DNA of 64,000 nt, from the NCBI RefSeq assembly GCF_014230465.1, contig NZ_JAAXCY010000009.1:248001-312000 (forward strand), read 5' to 3'. How positions within the stretch are numbered: the first letter of the stretch is position 1; every line of letters starts with the position of its first letter. This document shows positions 34,637 to 45,995 of the stretch, in pieces. The position numbers and the translations under genes are program-made. Below the pieces are notes generated by a model that was not told the origin of the DNA, made no database searches, and saw nothing but the letters and a program-made list of their open reading frames with translations. Origin of the DNA: Pseudomonas cremoris (lineage in GTDB: Bacteria; Pseudomonadota; Gammaproteobacteria; Pseudomonadales; Pseudomonadaceae).

Positions 34637-34702
34637 ATTCGGCTTGCCAGTGATGATGTGGTTGGGTAACATCTGCGCCCACTTTGACCGACGAGGTACA
34701 GC

Positions 34703-35458
34703 ATGCGTCGCACTATGGTAGCTGGTAACTGGAAGATGCACGGTACCCGCGCCAGTGTCGCTGAGCTGATCAATGGCCTTCGTCACTTGGCCTTGCCTGG
34801 CGGTGTTGATATCGCGGTTTTCCCGCCTTGCTTGCATATCACCCAGGTGGTTGATGGCTTGAAGGGTAAGTCGATTCAGGTCGGCGCGCAGAATTCTGCG
34901 GTGGAAGCCATGCAAGGTGCGTTGACCGGTGAGGTTGCGCCGAGTCAGCTGGTTGATGCGGGTTGTTCCTATGTGCTTGTCGGGCACTCCGAGCGTCGTC
35001 AGATGATGGGCGAGCGTGATGGGACACTCAATCGCAAGTTCGCAGCGGCACAGGCTTGTGGCTTGATTCCAGTGTTGTGCATAGGGGAGACCCTTGAGCA
35101 GCGTGAATCAGGCAAAACTCTAGAAGTTGTCTCGCGTCAGCTGGGCAGCATCATCGAGGAGCTGGGTGTTGGTGCGTTTGCAAAGGCAGTAATTGCTTAC
35201 GAGCCGGTCTGGGCCATTGGTACTGGGCTGACTGCTACACCGCAACAAGCGCAGGATGTGCACGCAGCCATCCGCGCTCAGTTGGCGGCAGAGAATTCTG
35301 AAGTCGCACAAGGTGTGCGTCTTCTATACGGCGGCAGCGTGAAGGCGGCCAATGCGGTCGAACTGTTCGGCATGCCGGATATCGATGGGGGGCTCATTGG
35401 TGGAGCTTCCCTGAATGCAGATGAGTTCGGTGCGATCTGTCGCGCCGCGGGAAACTGA
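34703..35458 (+). CDS. tpiA: Triosephosphate isomerase
   Basis: This 251-residue TIM barrel interconverts dihydroxyacetone phosphate and glyceraldehyde-3-phosphate. Catalytic features: N-K in GNWKMHG (K11), H95 in [10 protein letters not shown] and E in [11 protein letters not shown] (near 167-176); the phosphate loop GGSVKAANA is near 211. It is followed 4 bp later by secG, the tpiA-secG order usual in Pseudomonas. Confidence 0.98.
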   Translation: MRRTMVAGNWKMHGTRASVAELINGLRHLALPGGVDIAVFPPCLHITQVVDGLKGKSIQVGAQNSAVEAMQGALTGEVAPSQLVDAGCSYVLVGHSERRQMMGERDGTLNRKFAAAQACGLIPVLCIGETLEQRESGKTLEVVSRQLGSIIEELGVGAFAKAVIAYEPVWAIGTGLTATPQQAQDVHAAIRAQLAAENSEVAQGVRLLYGGSVKAANAVELFGMPDIDGGLIGGASLNADEFGAICRAAGN

Positions 35459-35462
35459 AAAA

Positions 35463-35846
35463 ATGCTGGAAACAGTCGTAGTCGTTTTTCATCTGTTGGC
35501 TGCCCTGGGCGTAGTTGCCCTGGTTTTGTTGCAACAGGGTAAAGGTGCGGATGCTGGTGCGTCTTTCGGTGCAGGTGCTTCAAATACTGTGTTCGGAAGC
35601 CAAGGTTCCTCTACCTTTCTTAGTAAGTTTACTGCTATACTTGCCGCCGGTTTCTTCATAACCAGCTTGGGGTTAGGTTACTTTGCTAAAGAGAAGGCTC
35701 ATGTGCTGACTCAAGTAGGTTTGCCAAACCCAGCAGTGTTGGAAGTACCAAAAGCAAAACCGGCTTCTGATGATGTCCCGGTGCTTCAAGAGCAAAAGTC
35801 GGCTACTCCAGCGACTGACGTACCTCCAGCTCAAGAGCAAAAGTAA
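35463..35846 (+). CDS. secG: Preprotein translocase subunit SecG
   Basis: This 127-residue inner-membrane protein has two transmembrane segments (about 2-22 and 51-72) with the conserved [25 protein letters not shown] loop between them, shown here only by its short cores QQGKGAD and GASFG. It assists SecYE in export. The C-terminal 45 residues are Pro/Ala/Lys-rich. I use ATG 35463 as the start; a longer frame lies inside tpiA. tRNA-Leu follows directly. Confidence 0.96.
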   Translation: MLETVVVVFHLLAALGVVALVLLQQGKGADAGASFGAGASNTVFGSQGSSTFLSKFTAILAAGFFITSLGLGYFAKEKAHVLTQVGLPNPAVLEVPKAKPASDDVPVLQEQKSATPATDVPPAQEQK

Positions 35847-35868
35847 GAAGGGTTTTAAACGCTGTATT

Positions 35869-35954
35869 GCCGAGGTGGTGGAATTGGTAGACACGCAACC
35901 TTGAGGTGGTTGTGCCCATAGGGTGTAGGGGTTCGAGTCCCCTTCTCGGTACCA
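35869..35954 (+). tRNA. leuU: tRNA-Leu (GAG)
   Basis: The 86-nt gene begins GCCGAGG and ends with encoded CCA. The anticodon GAG is at 35903-35905 and a long variable arm is present, as expected for a class II leucine tRNA. It lies 22 bp after secG. Confidence 0.97.
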
Positions 35955-35965
35955 ATTATCAGGAG

Positions 35966-35988
35966 AGCCCGCTGTTGCGGGCTTTCTT
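35966..35988 (+). terminator. Terminator after tRNA-Leu
   Basis: AGCCCGC and GCGGGCT form a 7-bp stem with loop TGTT, followed by TTCTTGT. Confidence 0.8.
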
Positions 35989-36050
35989 GTAGGTGGAAGG
36001 TTACATTGACCCTGTAAGGGATCGGTCGTATACTTCCGCCCCAGCTTTGT

Positions 36051-36127
<77 letters not shown>

Positions 36128-36137
36128 GTTTTAGCGG

Positions 36138-36159
36138 AGCCCCTTTTAAGGGGCTTTTT
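36138..36159 (+). terminator. Terminator after initiator tRNA
   Basis: AGCCCCTT/AAGGGGCT (36138-36155) with a short loop and TTTTT tail. Confidence 0.85.
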
Positions 36160-36176
36160 GTTAGCTGGACACTTTC

Positions 36177-36198
36177 AACGCCGCTGTTCGACGGCGTT
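36177..36198 (+). promoter_or_regulatory. Second hairpin in the rimP leader
   Basis: AACGCCG (36177-36183) and CGGCGTT (36192-36198) form a 7-bp stem without a T-run, between two complete terminators. It could be an anti-terminator partner or a processing stem. Confidence 0.5.
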
Positions 36199-36204
36199 TC
36201 AAGG

Positions 36205-36227
36205 ATGGGCGTTCCGCCCATTTTTTT
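36205..36227 (+). terminator. Terminator directly upstream of rimP
   Basis: ATGGGCG and CGCCCAT around TTC, then a run of seven T residues. It ends 41 bp before the rimP start, with no room for a full promoter in between, so rimP-nusA-infB expression must read through it. This suits leader attenuation or anti-termination, possibly with NusA feedback. Confidence 0.8.
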
Positions 36228-36267
36228 ATTTTGCACAGCATGCACATACATGCACGAGGGGGTTCAG

Positions 36268-36726
36268 GTGTCGAGCAAGCTAGAAGAGTTGCAGGCCTTG
36301 CTGGCCCCGGTGGTCGTGGCCCTAGGCTATGAATGCTGGGGTATTGAGTTTTCGGCTCAAGGTCGCCACTCAATGTTGCGCGTTTATATCGATAAAGAGG
36401 GCGGTGTGCTGGTGGACGACTGTGCCATTGTCAGCCGCCAGATCAGCGGTGTCCTGGATGTTGAAGATCCGATCTCCGTTGAATACACCCTCGAAGTTTC
36501 CTCGCCAGGCATGGAACGCCCACTGTTCACTATTGATCAGTTTGCAAAATTTGCCGGTGAACAAGTGAAGATCAAGCTGCGATCTCCTTTTGAAGGGCGA
36601 CGCAACTTTCAGGGCCTTCTGCGCGGTGTAGAAGAACAGGACGTCGTGGTGCAGGTAGAAGACCATGAATTCCTGTTGCCGATCGATATGATCGACAAGG
36701 CCAACATTATTCCCAGTTTTGACTGA
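36268..36726 (+). CDS. rimP: Ribosome maturation factor RimP
   Basis: This 152-residue protein is needed for 30S subunit maturation. It has the N-terminal alpha-beta domain ([17 protein letters not shown]) and a C-terminal SH3-like barrel ([26 protein letters not shown]). I choose the GTG at 36268: GAGGGGG is correctly spaced and the protein then begins [13 protein letters not shown] as in Pseudomonas relatives. Upstream ATG frames are likely not used. nusA follows after 47 bp. Confidence 0.95.
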   Translation: MSSKLEELQALLAPVVVALGYECWGIEFSAQGRHSMLRVYIDKEGGVLVDDCAIVSRQISGVLDVEDPISVEYTLEVSSPGMERPLFTIDQFAKFAGEQVKIKLRSPFEGRRNFQGLLRGVEEQDVVVQVEDHEFLLPIDMIDKANIIPSFD

Positions 36727-36773
36727 GACGCGGATCCCGCGGATCCAATGGCTTGCGAAAGGCGAGGCGTACG

Positions 36774-38255
36774 ATGAGCAAAGAAGTACTGCTGGTTGTT
36801 GAGTCGGTATCCAATGAAAAGGGCGTACCGGCAAACGTGATTTTTGAAGCGTTGGAGCTGGCTCTGGCCACTGCTACCAAAAAGCGTTTTGAAGACGAAG
36901 TTGATCTGCGTGTGGAAATCAACCGCCACACCGGTGCCTATGAGACTTTCCGTCGCTGGACGGTCGTCGAAGAAGCCGATCTTGATGATCCGGCCATCGA
37001 AACCTGGCCAAGCAAGGTTGCGCAAACGCACCCTGGTGCCAAGGTCGGTGATGTCGTCGAAGAAAAGATCGAGTCGATCGAGTTCGGCCGTATTGCTGCA
37101 CAGACCGCCAAGCAGGTCATTGTGCAGAAGGTTCGCGAAGCCGAGCGCGCTCAAGTCGTTGACGCTTACCGCGAGCGCCTGGGTGAAATCATCTCCGGCA
37201 CCGTGAAAAAAGTTACCCGCGATAACGTGATCGTTGACCTGGGCAACAACGCTGAAGCGTTGCTCGCCCGCGAAGACATCATTTCCCGCGAAACCTTCCG
37301 TGTCGGCGTGCGTCTGCGTGCGCTGCTCAAGGAAATCCGCACCGAGAACCGCGGCCCTCAGCTGATCCTGTCGCGTACCGCGCCGGAAATGCTGATCGAG
37401 CTGTTCCGTATTGAAGTGCCGGAAATCGCCGAAGGCCTGATCGAAGTCATGGCTGCGTCCCGCGACCCGGGTTCGCGCGCCAAGATTGCGGTCCGCTCCA
37501 AGGACAAACGCATCGACCCGCAAGGCGCTTGCATCGGTATGCGCGGTTCGCGCGTCCAGGCAGTGTCGGGTGAGTTGGGCGGTGAGCGTGTCGATATCGT
37601 CCTGTGGGACGATAACCCGGCGCAGTTCGTGATCAACGCCATGTCGCCGGCTGAAGTGGCGGCAATTATCGTTGACGAAGATGCCCATGCAATGGACATC
37701 GCCGTTGGCGCAGACAATCTGGCTCAGGCCATTGGTCGTGGTGGTCAGAACGTGCGTCTGGCCAGCCAACTGACCGGTTGGACCCTGAACGTGATGACCG
37801 AATCGGACATCCAGGCTAAGCAGCAAGCTGAAACCGGTGACATCCTGCGCAACTTCATCGACGAGCTGGAAGTCGACGAAGACCTGGCACAGGTGCTGGT
37901 AGATGAAGGCTTCACCAGTCTGGAAGAGATTGCCTACGTACCGTTGGAAGAAATGCTCAACATCGACGGCTTTGACGAAGACACCGTCAACGAGCTTCGC
38001 GCTCGGGCCAAGGATCGTTTGTTGACTAAAGCCATCGCTACTGAGGAAAAGCTGGCAGACGCCCATCCGGCCGAAGACCTGCTCTCGCTTGAGGGTATGG
38101 ACAAGGATTTGGCGATGGAACTGGCGGTGCGCGGCGTAATTACCCGCGAAGACCTGGCCGAGCAGTCTATTGACGATCTGCTCGACATCGACGGCATTGA
38201 CGATGATCGTGCCGGCAAGTTGATCATGGCCGCCCGAGCCCATTGGTTCGAGTAA
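36774..38255 (+). CDS. nusA: Transcription termination/antitermination factor NusA
   Basis: This 493-residue protein binds RNA polymerase and nascent RNA. Domains in order: N-terminal RNAP-binding domain (1-130), S1 (about 135-200), two KH domains (about 205-345, with [17 protein letters not shown] and [11 protein letters not shown]), and two C-terminal helix-hairpin acidic repeats (about 365-490). ATG 36774 fits the family start [10 protein letters not shown]. Confidence 0.98.
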   Translation: MSKEVLLVVESVSNEKGVPANVIFEALELALATATKKRFEDEVDLRVEINRHTGAYETFRRWTVVEEADLDDPAIETWPSKVAQTHPGAKVGDVVEEKIESIEFGRIAAQTAKQVIVQKVREAERAQVVDAYRERLGEIISGTVKKVTRDNVIVDLGNNAEALLAREDIISRETFRVGVRLRALLKEIRTENRGPQLILSRTAPEMLIELFRIEVPEIAEGLIEVMAASRDPGSRAKIAVRSKDKRIDPQGACIGMRGSRVQAVSGELGGERVDIVLWDDNPAQFVINAMSPAEVAAIIVDEDAHAMDIAVGADNLAQAIGRGGQNVRLASQLTGWTLNVMTESDIQAKQQAETGDILRNFIDELEVDEDLAQVLVDEGFTSLEEIAYVPLEEMLNIDGFDEDTVNELRARAKDRLLTKAIATEEKLADAHPAEDLLSLEGMDKDLAMELAVRGVITREDLAEQSIDDLLDIDGIDDDRAGKLIMAARAHWFE

Positions 38256-38282
38256 CTAGGCGCGGCCTGAGGAGAGAAGTGC

Positions 38283-40808
38283 ATGACGCAAGTCACGGTG
38301 AAACAACTGGCCGATGAGGTCAAAACACCGGTAGAGCGCCTGTTGCAGCAGATGCGTGAGGCAGGTCTGCCGCACACCGCCGCCGATGAAGGTGTGAGCG
38401 ATAGTGAGAAGCAGTCTTTGCTGACTCACTTGAAGAGCAGCCACAAGGCGAAAGTGGAAGAACCGCGCAAGATTACATTGCAGCGCAAAACCACCAGCAC
38501 CCTGCGTGTTGCTGGTAGCAAGAGCATTAGCGTTGAAGTACGCAAGAAGAAAGTCTTCGTACAGCGCAGCCCGGAAGAAATCGAAGCCGAGCGCAAACGC
38601 GAACTGGAAGAACGTCGCGCAGTAGAAAATGCTGCTCGTCAGAAGGCTGAAGAAGAAGCCAAGCGTCGCGCCGAAGAAGAAGCGCGTCGCCAGCCTGCTG
38701 CTGCGCAACCTGCTGCCACTGAAGCAGTTGCCGCGCCTAGCGCGCCGGTTGAAGCTGTGCGTGAGGCCGCTCCGGTTGCCGCCGCACCTGCTCCTGCTGC
38801 CGATGCTCGCAAGCGTGACGAACCTCGTCGCCCAGACAAGCCACGTGCTGACGATAACAATCGTCGCGGCGGTGGTGGCGATGGCGAGCGCAAAAACGCT
38901 CCGCATCGTGCCTCGGTTAAAGAGAAAGCGCCTGCTCCACGCGTTGCCCCACGTACTACCGACGAAGAAAGCGATGGTTTCCGTCGTGGTGGTCGCGGCA
39001 AGGCCAAGCTGAAAAAACGCAACGCCCACGGTTTCCAGAGCCCAACCGGCCCTGTTGTGCGCGAAGTGAAGATCGGCGAGACCATCACTGTTGGCGATCT
39101 CGCCCAGCAGATGTCGGTCAAGGCTGCTGAAATCATCAAGTTCATGTTCAAGCTGGGTACTCCAGCCACCATCAACCAGGTACTGGATCAGGAAACTGCC
39201 CAACTGGTTGCTGAAGAGCTGGGCCACAAAGTGACCCTGGTCAGCGACACTGCCTTGGAAGATTCCCTGGCCGAGTCCCTGAAGTTTGAAGGTGAGGCGG
39301 TTTCCCGTGCGCCGGTCGTGACCGTAATGGGCCACGTTGACCACGGTAAAACTTCCCTGCTCGACTACATCCGTCGTGCCAAGGTTGCTGCTGGCGAAGC
39401 CGGCGGTATCACCCAGCACATTGGTGCATACCACGTTGAAACCGACCGTGGCATGGTGACGTTCCTCGACACCCCTGGTCACGCCGCGTTTACCGCAATG
39501 CGTGCCCGTGGTGCCAAGGCGACCGACATCGTGATCCTGGTGGTTGCAGCTGACGACGGCGTGATGCCACAAACCATCGAAGCCGTTCAGCATGCCAAGG
39601 CAGCTGGCGTTCCGTTGGTCGTTGCTGTGAACAAAATCGACAAGCCGGGCGCTGATCTCGATCGCATCCGTAGCGAACTGTCGGTTCACGGCGTGACATC
39701 CGAAGAGTGGGGTGGCGACACTCCATTCGTACCGGTCTCGGCGAAGATGGGTACCGGCGTTGACGAACTGCTCGAAGCCGTTCTGTTGCAAGCCGAAGTG
39801 CTGGAACTGACCGCCACTCCATCGGCTCCTGGCCGTGGTGTTGTGGTTGAGTCCCGCCTCGACAAGGGCCGTGGCCCGGTTGCGACCGTTCTGGTTCAAG
39901 ACGGTACCCTGCGCCAAGGCGACATGGTTCTGGTCGGTTCGAACTACGGCCGTGTACGTGCCATGCTCGACGAGAACGGCAAGCCAATCAAGGAAGCAGG
40001 TCCTGCTATCCCGGTCGAGATCCTCGGCCTGGACGGTACTCCGGACGCTGGTGACGAGATGAGCGTTGTGGCCGATGAGAAGAAAGCCCGTGAAGTGGCT
40101 CTGTTCCGTCAAGGCAAGTTCCGTGAAGTCAAGCTGGCCCGTGCTCACGCAGGCAAGCTGGAAAACATCTTCGAGAACATGGGCCAGGAAGAGAAGAAGA
40201 CGCTTAACATCGTCCTCAAATCTGACGTACGTGGTTCCCTCGAAGCGTTGAACGGCGCCTTGAACGGCCTGGGTAACGACGAAGTGCAAGTGCGCGTTGT
40301 CGGTGGCGGTGTCGGTGGTATCACCGAGTCCGACGCCAACCTGGCACTGGCTTCCAACGCTGTACTGTTCGGCTTCAACGTGCGTGCCGATGCTGGCGCT
40401 CGCAAGATCGTCGAGCAGGAAGGCCTGGACATGCGTTACTACAACGTCATCTACGACATCATCGAAGACGTCAAGAAAGCCCTCACCGGCATGCTTGGCA
40501 GCGACGTCCGGGAGAACATCCTGGGTATCGCCGAGGTGCGTGACGTGTTCCGCTCGCCGAAATTCGGCGCGATCGCCGGCTGCATGGTTGTCGAAGGCAC
40601 CGTGTACCGTAACCGTCCAATCCGTGTACTGCGTGAAGACATCGTTATCTTCGAAGGCGAGCTGGAATCCCTGCGCCGCTTCAAGGATGACGCTTCCGAA
40701 GTACGTGCCGGCATGGAGTGCGGTATCGGCGTCAAGAGCTACAACGACGTCAAGGTTGGCGACAAGATCGAAGTCTTCGAGAAGGTTCAGGTTGCTCGCA
40801 GCCTCTAA
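38283..40808 (+). CDS. infB: Translation initiation factor IF-2
   Basis: This 841-residue GTPase places initiator tRNA on the 30S subunit. The N-terminal IF2_N domain is followed by a long low-complexity Ala/Glu/Lys/Arg linker (about 100-230). The GTPase domain has GHVDHGKT (G1, near 350), DTPGH (G3) and NKIDKPG (G4). Domains II, III and C follow. It lies in the conserved nusA-infB-rbfA-truB-rpsO-pnp cluster. Confidence 0.98.
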   Translation: MTQVTVKQLADEVKTPVERLLQQMREAGLPHTAADEGVSDSEKQSLLTHLKSSHKAKVEEPRKITLQRKTTSTLRVAGSKSISVEVRKKKVFVQRSPEEIEAERKRELEERRAVENAARQKAEEEAKRRAEEEARRQPAAAQPAATEAVAAPSAPVEAVREAAPVAAAPAPAADARKRDEPRRPDKPRADDNNRRGGGGDGERKNAPHRASVKEKAPAPRVAPRTTDEESDGFRRGGRGKAKLKKRNAHGFQSPTGPVVREVKIGETITVGDLAQQMSVKAAEIIKFMFKLGTPATINQVLDQETAQLVAEELGHKVTLVSDTALEDSLAESLKFEGEAVSRAPVVTVMGHVDHGKTSLLDYIRRAKVAAGEAGGITQHIGAYHVETDRGMVTFLDTPGHAAFTAMRARGAKATDIVILVVAADDGVMPQTIEAVQHAKAAGVPLVVAVNKIDKPGADLDRIRSELSVHGVTSEEWGGDTPFVPVSAKMGTGVDELLEAVLLQAEVLELTATPSAPGRGVVVESRLDKGRGPVATVLVQDGTLRQGDMVLVGSNYGRVRAMLDENGKPIKEAGPAIPVEILGLDGTPDAGDEMSVVADEKKAREVALFRQGKFREVKLARAHAGKLENIFENMGQEEKKTLNIVLKSDVRGSLEALNGALNGLGNDEVQVRVVGGGVGGITESDANLALASNAVLFGFNVRADAGARKIVEQEGLDMRYYNVIYDIIEDVKKALTGMLGSDVRENILGIAEVRDVFRSPKFGAIAGCMVVEGTVYRNRPIRVLREDIVIFEGELESLRRFKDDASEVRAGMECGIGVKSYNDVKVGDKIEVFEKVQVARSL

Positions 40809-40879
40809 CTCGCGCACTTCCGGAGCCACGCGGCGTGTGGGCATGCAAATGCCCCGCGCAGCGTACGGACTCTAAACGC

Positions 40880-40914
40880 AACGCCCGGTCTGGCTTTTGT
40901 CAGGCCGGGCGTTT
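40880..40914 (+). terminator. Hairpin between infB and rbfA
   Basis: AACGCCCGG (40880-40888) pairs with CCGGGCGTT (40905-40913), with further CTG/CAG pairs inside. The T-run is only three, so it may be a partial terminator within the operon. Confidence 0.6.
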
Positions 40915-40967
40915 GCCGCTTTCAGACCCCACGGGTTTCACCGTGTGGCAGTAACAGGTAACAAGAC

Positions 40968-41363
40968 ATGGCAAAAGAATACAGCCGTACCCAACGTATC
41001 GGCGATCAGATGCAGCGTGAGCTGGCCCAACTGATCCGTCGCGAAGTCAAAGACCCGCGCGTTGGCCTGGTCACCATCACCGCCGTAGAAGTGAGCCGTG
41101 ACGTGGGTCACGCCAAGATCTTCATCACCGTGATGGGGCAGGACAGCAGCGAAGAAATCGCGCAAAGCATCAAGGTGCTCAACTCGGCAGCTGGCTTCCT
41201 GCGCATGCAGTTGGCACGTGAGATGAAGCTGCGCAGCGTTCCTCAGTTGCACTTCCACTACGACGAAAGCGTCGTGCGTGGTGCGCACCTGTCGGCCCTG
41301 ATCGAGCGCGCCGTGGCTGAGGACAGCCAGCACCCGTCCACACCTGAAGACGCCAAGGAGTAA
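40968..41363 (+). CDS. rbfA: 30S ribosome-binding factor RbfA
   Basis: This 131-residue KH-like protein helps late 16S rRNA processing and cold adaptation. It reads [27 protein letters not shown] at the N-terminus (quoted only in part) and has the conserved [17 protein letters not shown]. truB starts 3 bp after its stop. Confidence 0.97.
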   Translation: MAKEYSRTQRIGDQMQRELAQLIRREVKDPRVGLVTITAVEVSRDVGHAKIFITVMGQDSSEEIAQSIKVLNSAAGFLRMQLAREMKLRSVPQLHFHYDESVVRGAHLSALIERAVAEDSQHPSTPEDAKE

Positions 41364-41366
41364 GCG

Positions 41367-42284
41367 GTGGCTCAGGTCAAACGTATCCGTCGCAACGTCA
41401 GCGGCATCATTCTGCTCGATAAGCCCATTGGCTTTACCTCCAATGCCGCGTTGCAGAAGGTCCGCTGGCTGCTCAATGCCGAGAAGGCCGGGCACACCGG
41501 CAGCCTTGATCCCCTGGCCACTGGCGTATTGCCGCTGTGCTTTGGCGAGGCCACCAAGTTTTCGCAGTACCTGCTCGATTCTGACAAGGGTTACGAAACC
41601 CTGATGCAATTGGGCAAGACCACCACCACGGCAGATGCCGAAGGTGATGTTTTGCAGGTTCGCGACGTGACCGTTGGTCGTGCTGATATCGAAGCTGCTT
41701 TACCCGGTTTTCGCGGTGAAATCAGTCAGATACCGCCGATGTACTCGGCGCTCAAGCGTGATGGACAGCCTCTTTACAAGCTGGCACGTGCGGGCGAAGT
41801 AGTGGAGCGTGAACCGCGTTCTGTTACTATTGCGCGCTTGGAATTGCTCGCCTGTGAAGGCGACACCGCTCGCTTGGCCGTGGACTGCAGCAAAGGCACC
41901 TATATCCGTACCCTGGTGGAAGATATTGGTGAACAGCTCGGTTGCGGTGCGTACGTTGCAGAACTGCGACGCACCCAGGCCGGCCCTTTCACCCTGGCCC
42001 AGACGGTCACGCTGGAAGAGCTGGAAGCGGTACACGCCGAAGGCGGCAACGACGCAGTTGATCGCTTCCTGATGCCGTCGGACAGCGGTTTGCTCGATTG
42101 GCCGTTGCTGCACTTCTCGGAGCACAGCGCGTTCTACTGGCTTAACGGCCAGCCGGTACGTGCCCCGGATGCACCGAAGTTCGGCATGGTGCGGGTACAA
42201 GATCACAACGGTCGCTTCATCGGTATCGGTGAAGTGAGCGAAGACGGGCGTATCGCGCCGCGTCGACTGATTCGGTCAGAATGA
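41367..42284 (+). CDS. truB: tRNA pseudouridine(55) synthase TruB
   Basis: This 305-residue enzyme makes pseudouridine 55 in the T-loop of tRNAs. The catalytic aspartate lies in [16 protein letters not shown] (near 42-57), and [16 protein letters not shown] and [11 protein letters not shown] are family motifs. It starts at GTG just after rbfA and should be translationally coupled. Its C-terminal PUA-like part is normal. Confidence 0.97.
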   Translation: MAQVKRIRRNVSGIILLDKPIGFTSNAALQKVRWLLNAEKAGHTGSLDPLATGVLPLCFGEATKFSQYLLDSDKGYETLMQLGKTTTTADAEGDVLQVRDVTVGRADIEAALPGFRGEISQIPPMYSALKRDGQPLYKLARAGEVVEREPRSVTIARLELLACEGDTARLAVDCSKGTYIRTLVEDIGEQLGCGAYVAELRRTQAGPFTLAQTVTLEELEAVHAEGGNDAVDRFLMPSDSGLLDWPLLHFSEHSAFYWLNGQPVRAPDAPKFGMVRVQDHNGRFIGIGEVSEDGRIAPRRLIRSE

Positions 42285-42399
42285 CCGAACGAGTGTGGCT
42301 GTTAACAGGCACGGTCAACACTCATTTTTAGATACAGGGATTTGTCCCTGGCCTGTTGAAACTGCCCTTTGGGTGGTTTCCTGAAAAAAGGATTGCCTC

Positions 42400-42669
42400 A
42401 TGGCTCTCGACGTTCAAGAAAAAGCACAAATCGTAGCTGACTATCAGCAAGCTGTTGGTGACACTGGTTCGCCAGAAGTGCAAGTTGCACTGCTGACCCA
42501 CAACATCAACAAGCTGCAAGGTCACTTCAAGGCCAACGGTAAAGACCACCACTCCCGTCGTGGTCTGATCCGCATGGTAAACCAGCGTCGTAAGCTGCTG
42601 GACTACCTGAAGGGCAAGGACGTGAGCCGTTACAGCTCGCTGATCGCTCGCCTGGGTCTGCGTCGCTAA
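42400..42669 (+). CDS. rpsO: 30S ribosomal protein S15
   Basis: This 89-residue protein binds 16S rRNA helix 22. It reads [17 protein letters not shown] and ends [10 protein letters not shown], as in all bacterial S15. It is followed by a 195-bp gap before pnp that contains a GCCAG-GGG/CCC-CTGGC hairpin (near 42707-42727) without a T-run, a likely RNase III processing stem of the rpsO-pnp transcript. Confidence 0.98.
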   Translation: MALDVQEKAQIVADYQQAVGDTGSPEVQVALLTHNINKLQGHFKANGKDHHSRRGLIRMVNQRRKLLDYLKGKDVSRYSSLIARLGLRR

Positions 42670-42864
42670 TAAGCGATTGCGCTAGAGGTTGGTTGTCTGC
42701 CGTGTGCCAGTGGGAATCCCGCTGGCCCATGGTAGGCTCCCAGCCTCAAGTTTTATCTGGATACACGTTTTACCCTGGACCAGGCTCGGGCCGATTCCCG
42801 ACATTGCCCAAGAATTTCGCAAGAAGACAAGTTCCCCCAAGAGCCACAAAGAAGGTAGGACACC

Positions 42865-44970
42865 GTGAACCCGGTTATCAAAAAATTCCAGTTCGGTCAG
42901 TCGACCGTTACCCTCGAGACAGGCCGTATCGCCCGTCAAGCCTCCGGCGCAGTGCTGGTTACCGTTGACGATGACGTTACCGTATTGGTAACCGTTGTTG
43001 GCGCCAAGACCGCTGACCCAAGCAAAGGCTTCTTCCCTCTTTCCGTTCACTACCAGGAAAAAACTTACGCTGCCGGTAAGATCCCTGGCGGTTTCTTCAA
43101 GCGCGAAGGCCGTCCTTCCGAGAAAGAAACCCTGACTTCCCGACTGATCGACCGTCCGATCCGTCCGCTGTTCCCAGAAGGCTTTATGAACGAAGTGCAG
43201 GTTGTCTGCACCGTCGTTTCCACCAGCAAGAAGACCGATCCGGACATCGCTGCGATGATCGGTACCTCGGCTGCCCTGGCTATCTCCGGCATCCCTTTCG
43301 ATGGCCCGATCGGCGCAGCTCGCGTTGCTTTCCACGAAAGCACCGGCTACCTGCTGAACCCGACTTACGAGCAACTGAAAGCATCGAGCCTGGACATGGT
43401 CGTTGCCGGTACTTCGGAAGCCGTTCTGATGGTTGAATCGGAAGCCAAAGAGCTGACCGAAGACCAGATGCTGGGCGCCGTACTGTTCGCCCACGACGAG
43501 TTCCAGGCTGTCATCAAGGCTGTTACCGAGTTGGCTGCCGAAGCTGCCAAGCCAACCTGGACCTGGGCTCCACAGGCCGAAGCCACCGAACTGCTGGGCG
43601 CTATCCGCTCCGAGTTCGGCGCTGCCATCTCCGACGCCTACACCATCACCGTCAAGGCCGACCGTTACGCTCGCCTGGGCGAGCTGAAGGACCAGGTTGT
43701 GGCCAAGCTGTCCGGTGAAGAAGGCCAGCCTTCCTCCAGCGAAGTCAAAGCTGCGTTCGGTGAAATCGAATACCGCACCGTTCGCGAAAACATCGTAAAC
43801 GGCAAACCACGTATCGACGGTCGCGACACCCGCACCGTACGTCCGCTGAACATCGAAGTCGGCGTTCTGCCGAAGACTCACGGTTCGGCCCTGTTCACCC
43901 GTGGTGAAACCCAGGCCCTGGTAGTCGCGACTCTGGGCACCGCCCGTGACGCACAGCTGCTGGACACCCTGGAAGGCGAGAAAAAAGACCCGTTCATGCT
44001 GCACTACAACTTCCCTCCGTTCTCGGTAGGTGAGTGTGGTCGCATGGGTGGCGCTGGTCGTCGCGAAATCGGTCACGGCCGTCTGGCGCGCCGTTCGGTA
44101 CAGGCCATGCTGCCTGCTGCGGACGTGTTCCCATACACCATCCGTGTTGTTTCGGAAATCACCGAGTCCAACGGTTCCAGCTCCATGGCTTCCGTGTGCG
44201 GTGCCTCCCTGGCGCTGATGGACGCTGGTGTGCCGATGAAGGCGCCGGTTGCCGGTATCGCCATGGGCCTGGTTAAAGAAGGCGAGAAGTTCGCCATCCT
44301 GACCGACATCCTGGGTGACGAAGACCACCTGGGCGACATGGACTTCAAAGTAGCTGGTACCGCTAAAGGTGTTACCGCGCTGCAGATGGACATCAAGATC
44401 AAGGGCATCACCGAAGAAATCATGGAAATCGCTCTGGGCCAAGCCCTGGAAGCGCGCCTGAACATCCTCGGTCAGATGAACCAGATCATTGGTCAGTCCC
44501 GTACCGAACTGTCGGAAAATGCTCCGACCATGATCGCGATGAAAATCGACACCGACAAAATCCGTGATGTTATCGGTAAAGGCGGCGCGACTATCCGTGC
44601 GATCTGTGAAGAAACCAAAGCTTCGATCGACATCGAAGACGACGGTTCGATCAAGATCTTCGGCGAAACCAAGGAAGCGGCTGAAGCTGCACGCCAGCGC
44701 GTCCTGGGTATCACCGCTGAGGCCGAGATCGGCAAGATCTACGTGGGTAAAGTTGAGCGCATCGTCGACTTCGGCGCATTCGTCAACATCCTGCCGGGCA
44801 AAGACGGTCTGGTTCACATCTCCATGCTGAGCGACGCTCGCGTTGAGAAAGTGACCGACATTCTGAAAGAAGGCCAGGAAGTGGAAGTGTTGGTACTGGA
44901 CGTGGATAACCGCGGCCGTATCAAGCTGTCCATCAAGGACGTAGCAGCAGCCAAGGCTTCGGGCGTTTAA
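42865..44970 (+). CDS. pnp: Polyribonucleotide nucleotidyltransferase
   Basis: This 701-residue phosphorolytic 3'-5' exoribonuclease is a degradosome component. It contains two RNase PH cores (about 1-230 and 310-540), a KH domain with IGKGGATIR near 570 and an S1 domain (from about 620). Translation begins at GTG with AAGGTAGGA upstream. In E. coli the pnp leader is autoregulated by RNase III cleavage; the hairpin between rpsO and pnp suggests the same here. A TTCG-loop terminator follows. Confidence 0.98.
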   Translation: MNPVIKKFQFGQSTVTLETGRIARQASGAVLVTVDDDVTVLVTVVGAKTADPSKGFFPLSVHYQEKTYAAGKIPGGFFKREGRPSEKETLTSRLIDRPIRPLFPEGFMNEVQVVCTVVSTSKKTDPDIAAMIGTSAALAISGIPFDGPIGAARVAFHESTGYLLNPTYEQLKASSLDMVVAGTSEAVLMVESEAKELTEDQMLGAVLFAHDEFQAVIKAVTELAAEAAKPTWTWAPQAEATELLGAIRSEFGAAISDAYTITVKADRYARLGELKDQVVAKLSGEEGQPSSSEVKAAFGEIEYRTVRENIVNGKPRIDGRDTRTVRPLNIEVGVLPKTHGSALFTRGETQALVVATLGTARDAQLLDTLEGEKKDPFMLHYNFPPFSVGECGRMGGAGRREIGHGRLARRSVQAMLPAADVFPYTIRVVSEITESNGSSSMASVCGASLALMDAGVPMKAPVAGIAMGLVKEGEKFAILTDILGDEDHLGDMDFKVAGTAKGVTALQMDIKIKGITEEIMEIALGQALEARLNILGQMNQIIGQSRTELSENAPTMIAMKIDTDKIRDVIGKGGATIRAICEETKASIDIEDDGSIKIFGETKEAAEAARQRVLGITAEAEIGKIYVGKVERIVDFGAFVNILPGKDGLVHISMLSDARVEKVTDILKEGQEVEVLVLDVDNRGRIKLSIKDVAAAKASGV

Positions 44971-44994
44971 GTACTCCGGGCCTCAAGCTGTAGA

Positions 44995-45020
44995 AAAGGA
45001 CTCTTCGGAGTCCTTTTTTT
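44995..45020 (+). terminator. pnp terminator
   Basis: AAAGGACTC-TTCG-GAGTCCTTT stem with a stable tetraloop and T-run to 45020. Confidence 0.95.
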
Positions 45021-45179
45021 ATGGGCGCTGGAAAGTGAAGCCAAATCAGCCGTTTACCTTTTGGCAAAAACCGCAACTTGCATGCAGGCACGATCGGCTT
45101 CATGCAAGTTGCACGATTTCGAAAATCTATGAATTTTATAAGGTGTTGATTTATAAGGATTTTAACTGGTTTTAAAACT

Positions 45180-45196
45180 TGGCACAGCGCCTGCAA
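45180..45196 (+). promoter_or_regulatory. Candidate sigma-54 promoter of the BON-domain gene
   Basis: TTGGCACAGCGCCTGCA has GG (45181-45182) and GC (45193-45194) separated by exactly 10 bp, the sigma-54 -24/-12 spacing; it differs from TGGCAC-N5-TTGCA by one base. It lies 70 bp upstream of the ATG at 45266. AT-rich DNA just upstream (45130-45178) could hold activator or IHF sites. Confidence 0.65.
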
Positions 45197-45265
45197 TATC
45201 CCTGTTAACGCTGCAGCATCTAGGTACACACACTGCAGACTTTTAATAAAACAGGAGTTACTCGT

Positions 45266-45886
45266 ATGAAGAAGTTCGCTCTCGCTACTGCTACCGCTCT
45301 GACCCTGGCTATGGGGGCTAACGTTGCCTTTGCTCAAACTTCCCAAGCGCCGATGACCCTGGCCGCTGGTGAGGTGACTAAAGCCAAAGAGTCCACCTCT
45401 GACACGTGGATCACCACCAAAGTCAAAGCTGACCTGCTGACCGAAAAAGGCATTCCAGGTTCGGACATCAAGGTTGAGACCAACAAAGGTGTAGTAACCC
45501 TGTCGTCTGACGTAGAGATTTCCGAATCGCAAAAAGCAACTGCTGTAGCGATCACCAAGAAAATCAAGGGTGTGACTGCAGTGTCCGCGGACAGCCTGCA
45601 TGCAGGTGGCGCATACAAAGCTGACAATGTTGATAAAACCAAGGCTGCTGCTTCTGACGCAAAAGGCGCTACTTCCGATACCTGGATCACTACCAAAGTG
45701 AAAGCTGATCTGGTTACCGAAAAAGGTATTCCTGGTACCGACATTAAAGTCGAAACCAACAAAGGTGTTGTTTCCTTGTCGTCGACTGTCGCAGTGACCG
45801 ACGCACAGAAAACCACCGCAGTGAACATCACCAAGAAAATCAAAGGCGTTAAAGCTGTATCGGCTGACGGCCTGAAAGCAGAGTAA
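45266..45886 (+). CDS. Periplasmic protein with two BON domains (OsmY-like)
   Basis: This encodes 206 residues. A signal peptide ends near residue 23 (NVAFA). The mature protein holds two BON domains (about 42-112 and 138-206) that are almost identical: SDTWITTKVKADL(L/V)TEKGIPG, then DIKVETNKGVV and ITKKIKGV in each. A short Lys/Ala/Asp linker joins them. BON proteins such as E. coli OsmY bind membranes and are induced by osmotic or other stress. The near identity points to a recent internal duplication. GGAGTT precedes the ATG; a sigma-54-type promoter lies upstream. Confidence 0.9.
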   Translation: MKKFALATATALTLAMGANVAFAQTSQAPMTLAAGEVTKAKESTSDTWITTKVKADLLTEKGIPGSDIKVETNKGVVTLSSDVEISESQKATAVAITKKIKGVTAVSADSLHAGGAYKADNVDKTKAAASDAKGATSDTWITTKVKADLVTEKGIPGTDIKVETNKGVVSLSSTVAVTDAQKTTAVNITKKIKGVKAVSADGLKAE

Positions 45887-45995
45887 CGCTTAACTTATCG
45901 CCTTGAACTAAGCGTCGGCGGCAACGAGTGAGCTAGATATCCACTCAATGCACCTCACGTGTTCATGCGACCGACCACAAGGATGTGGTCATTAC

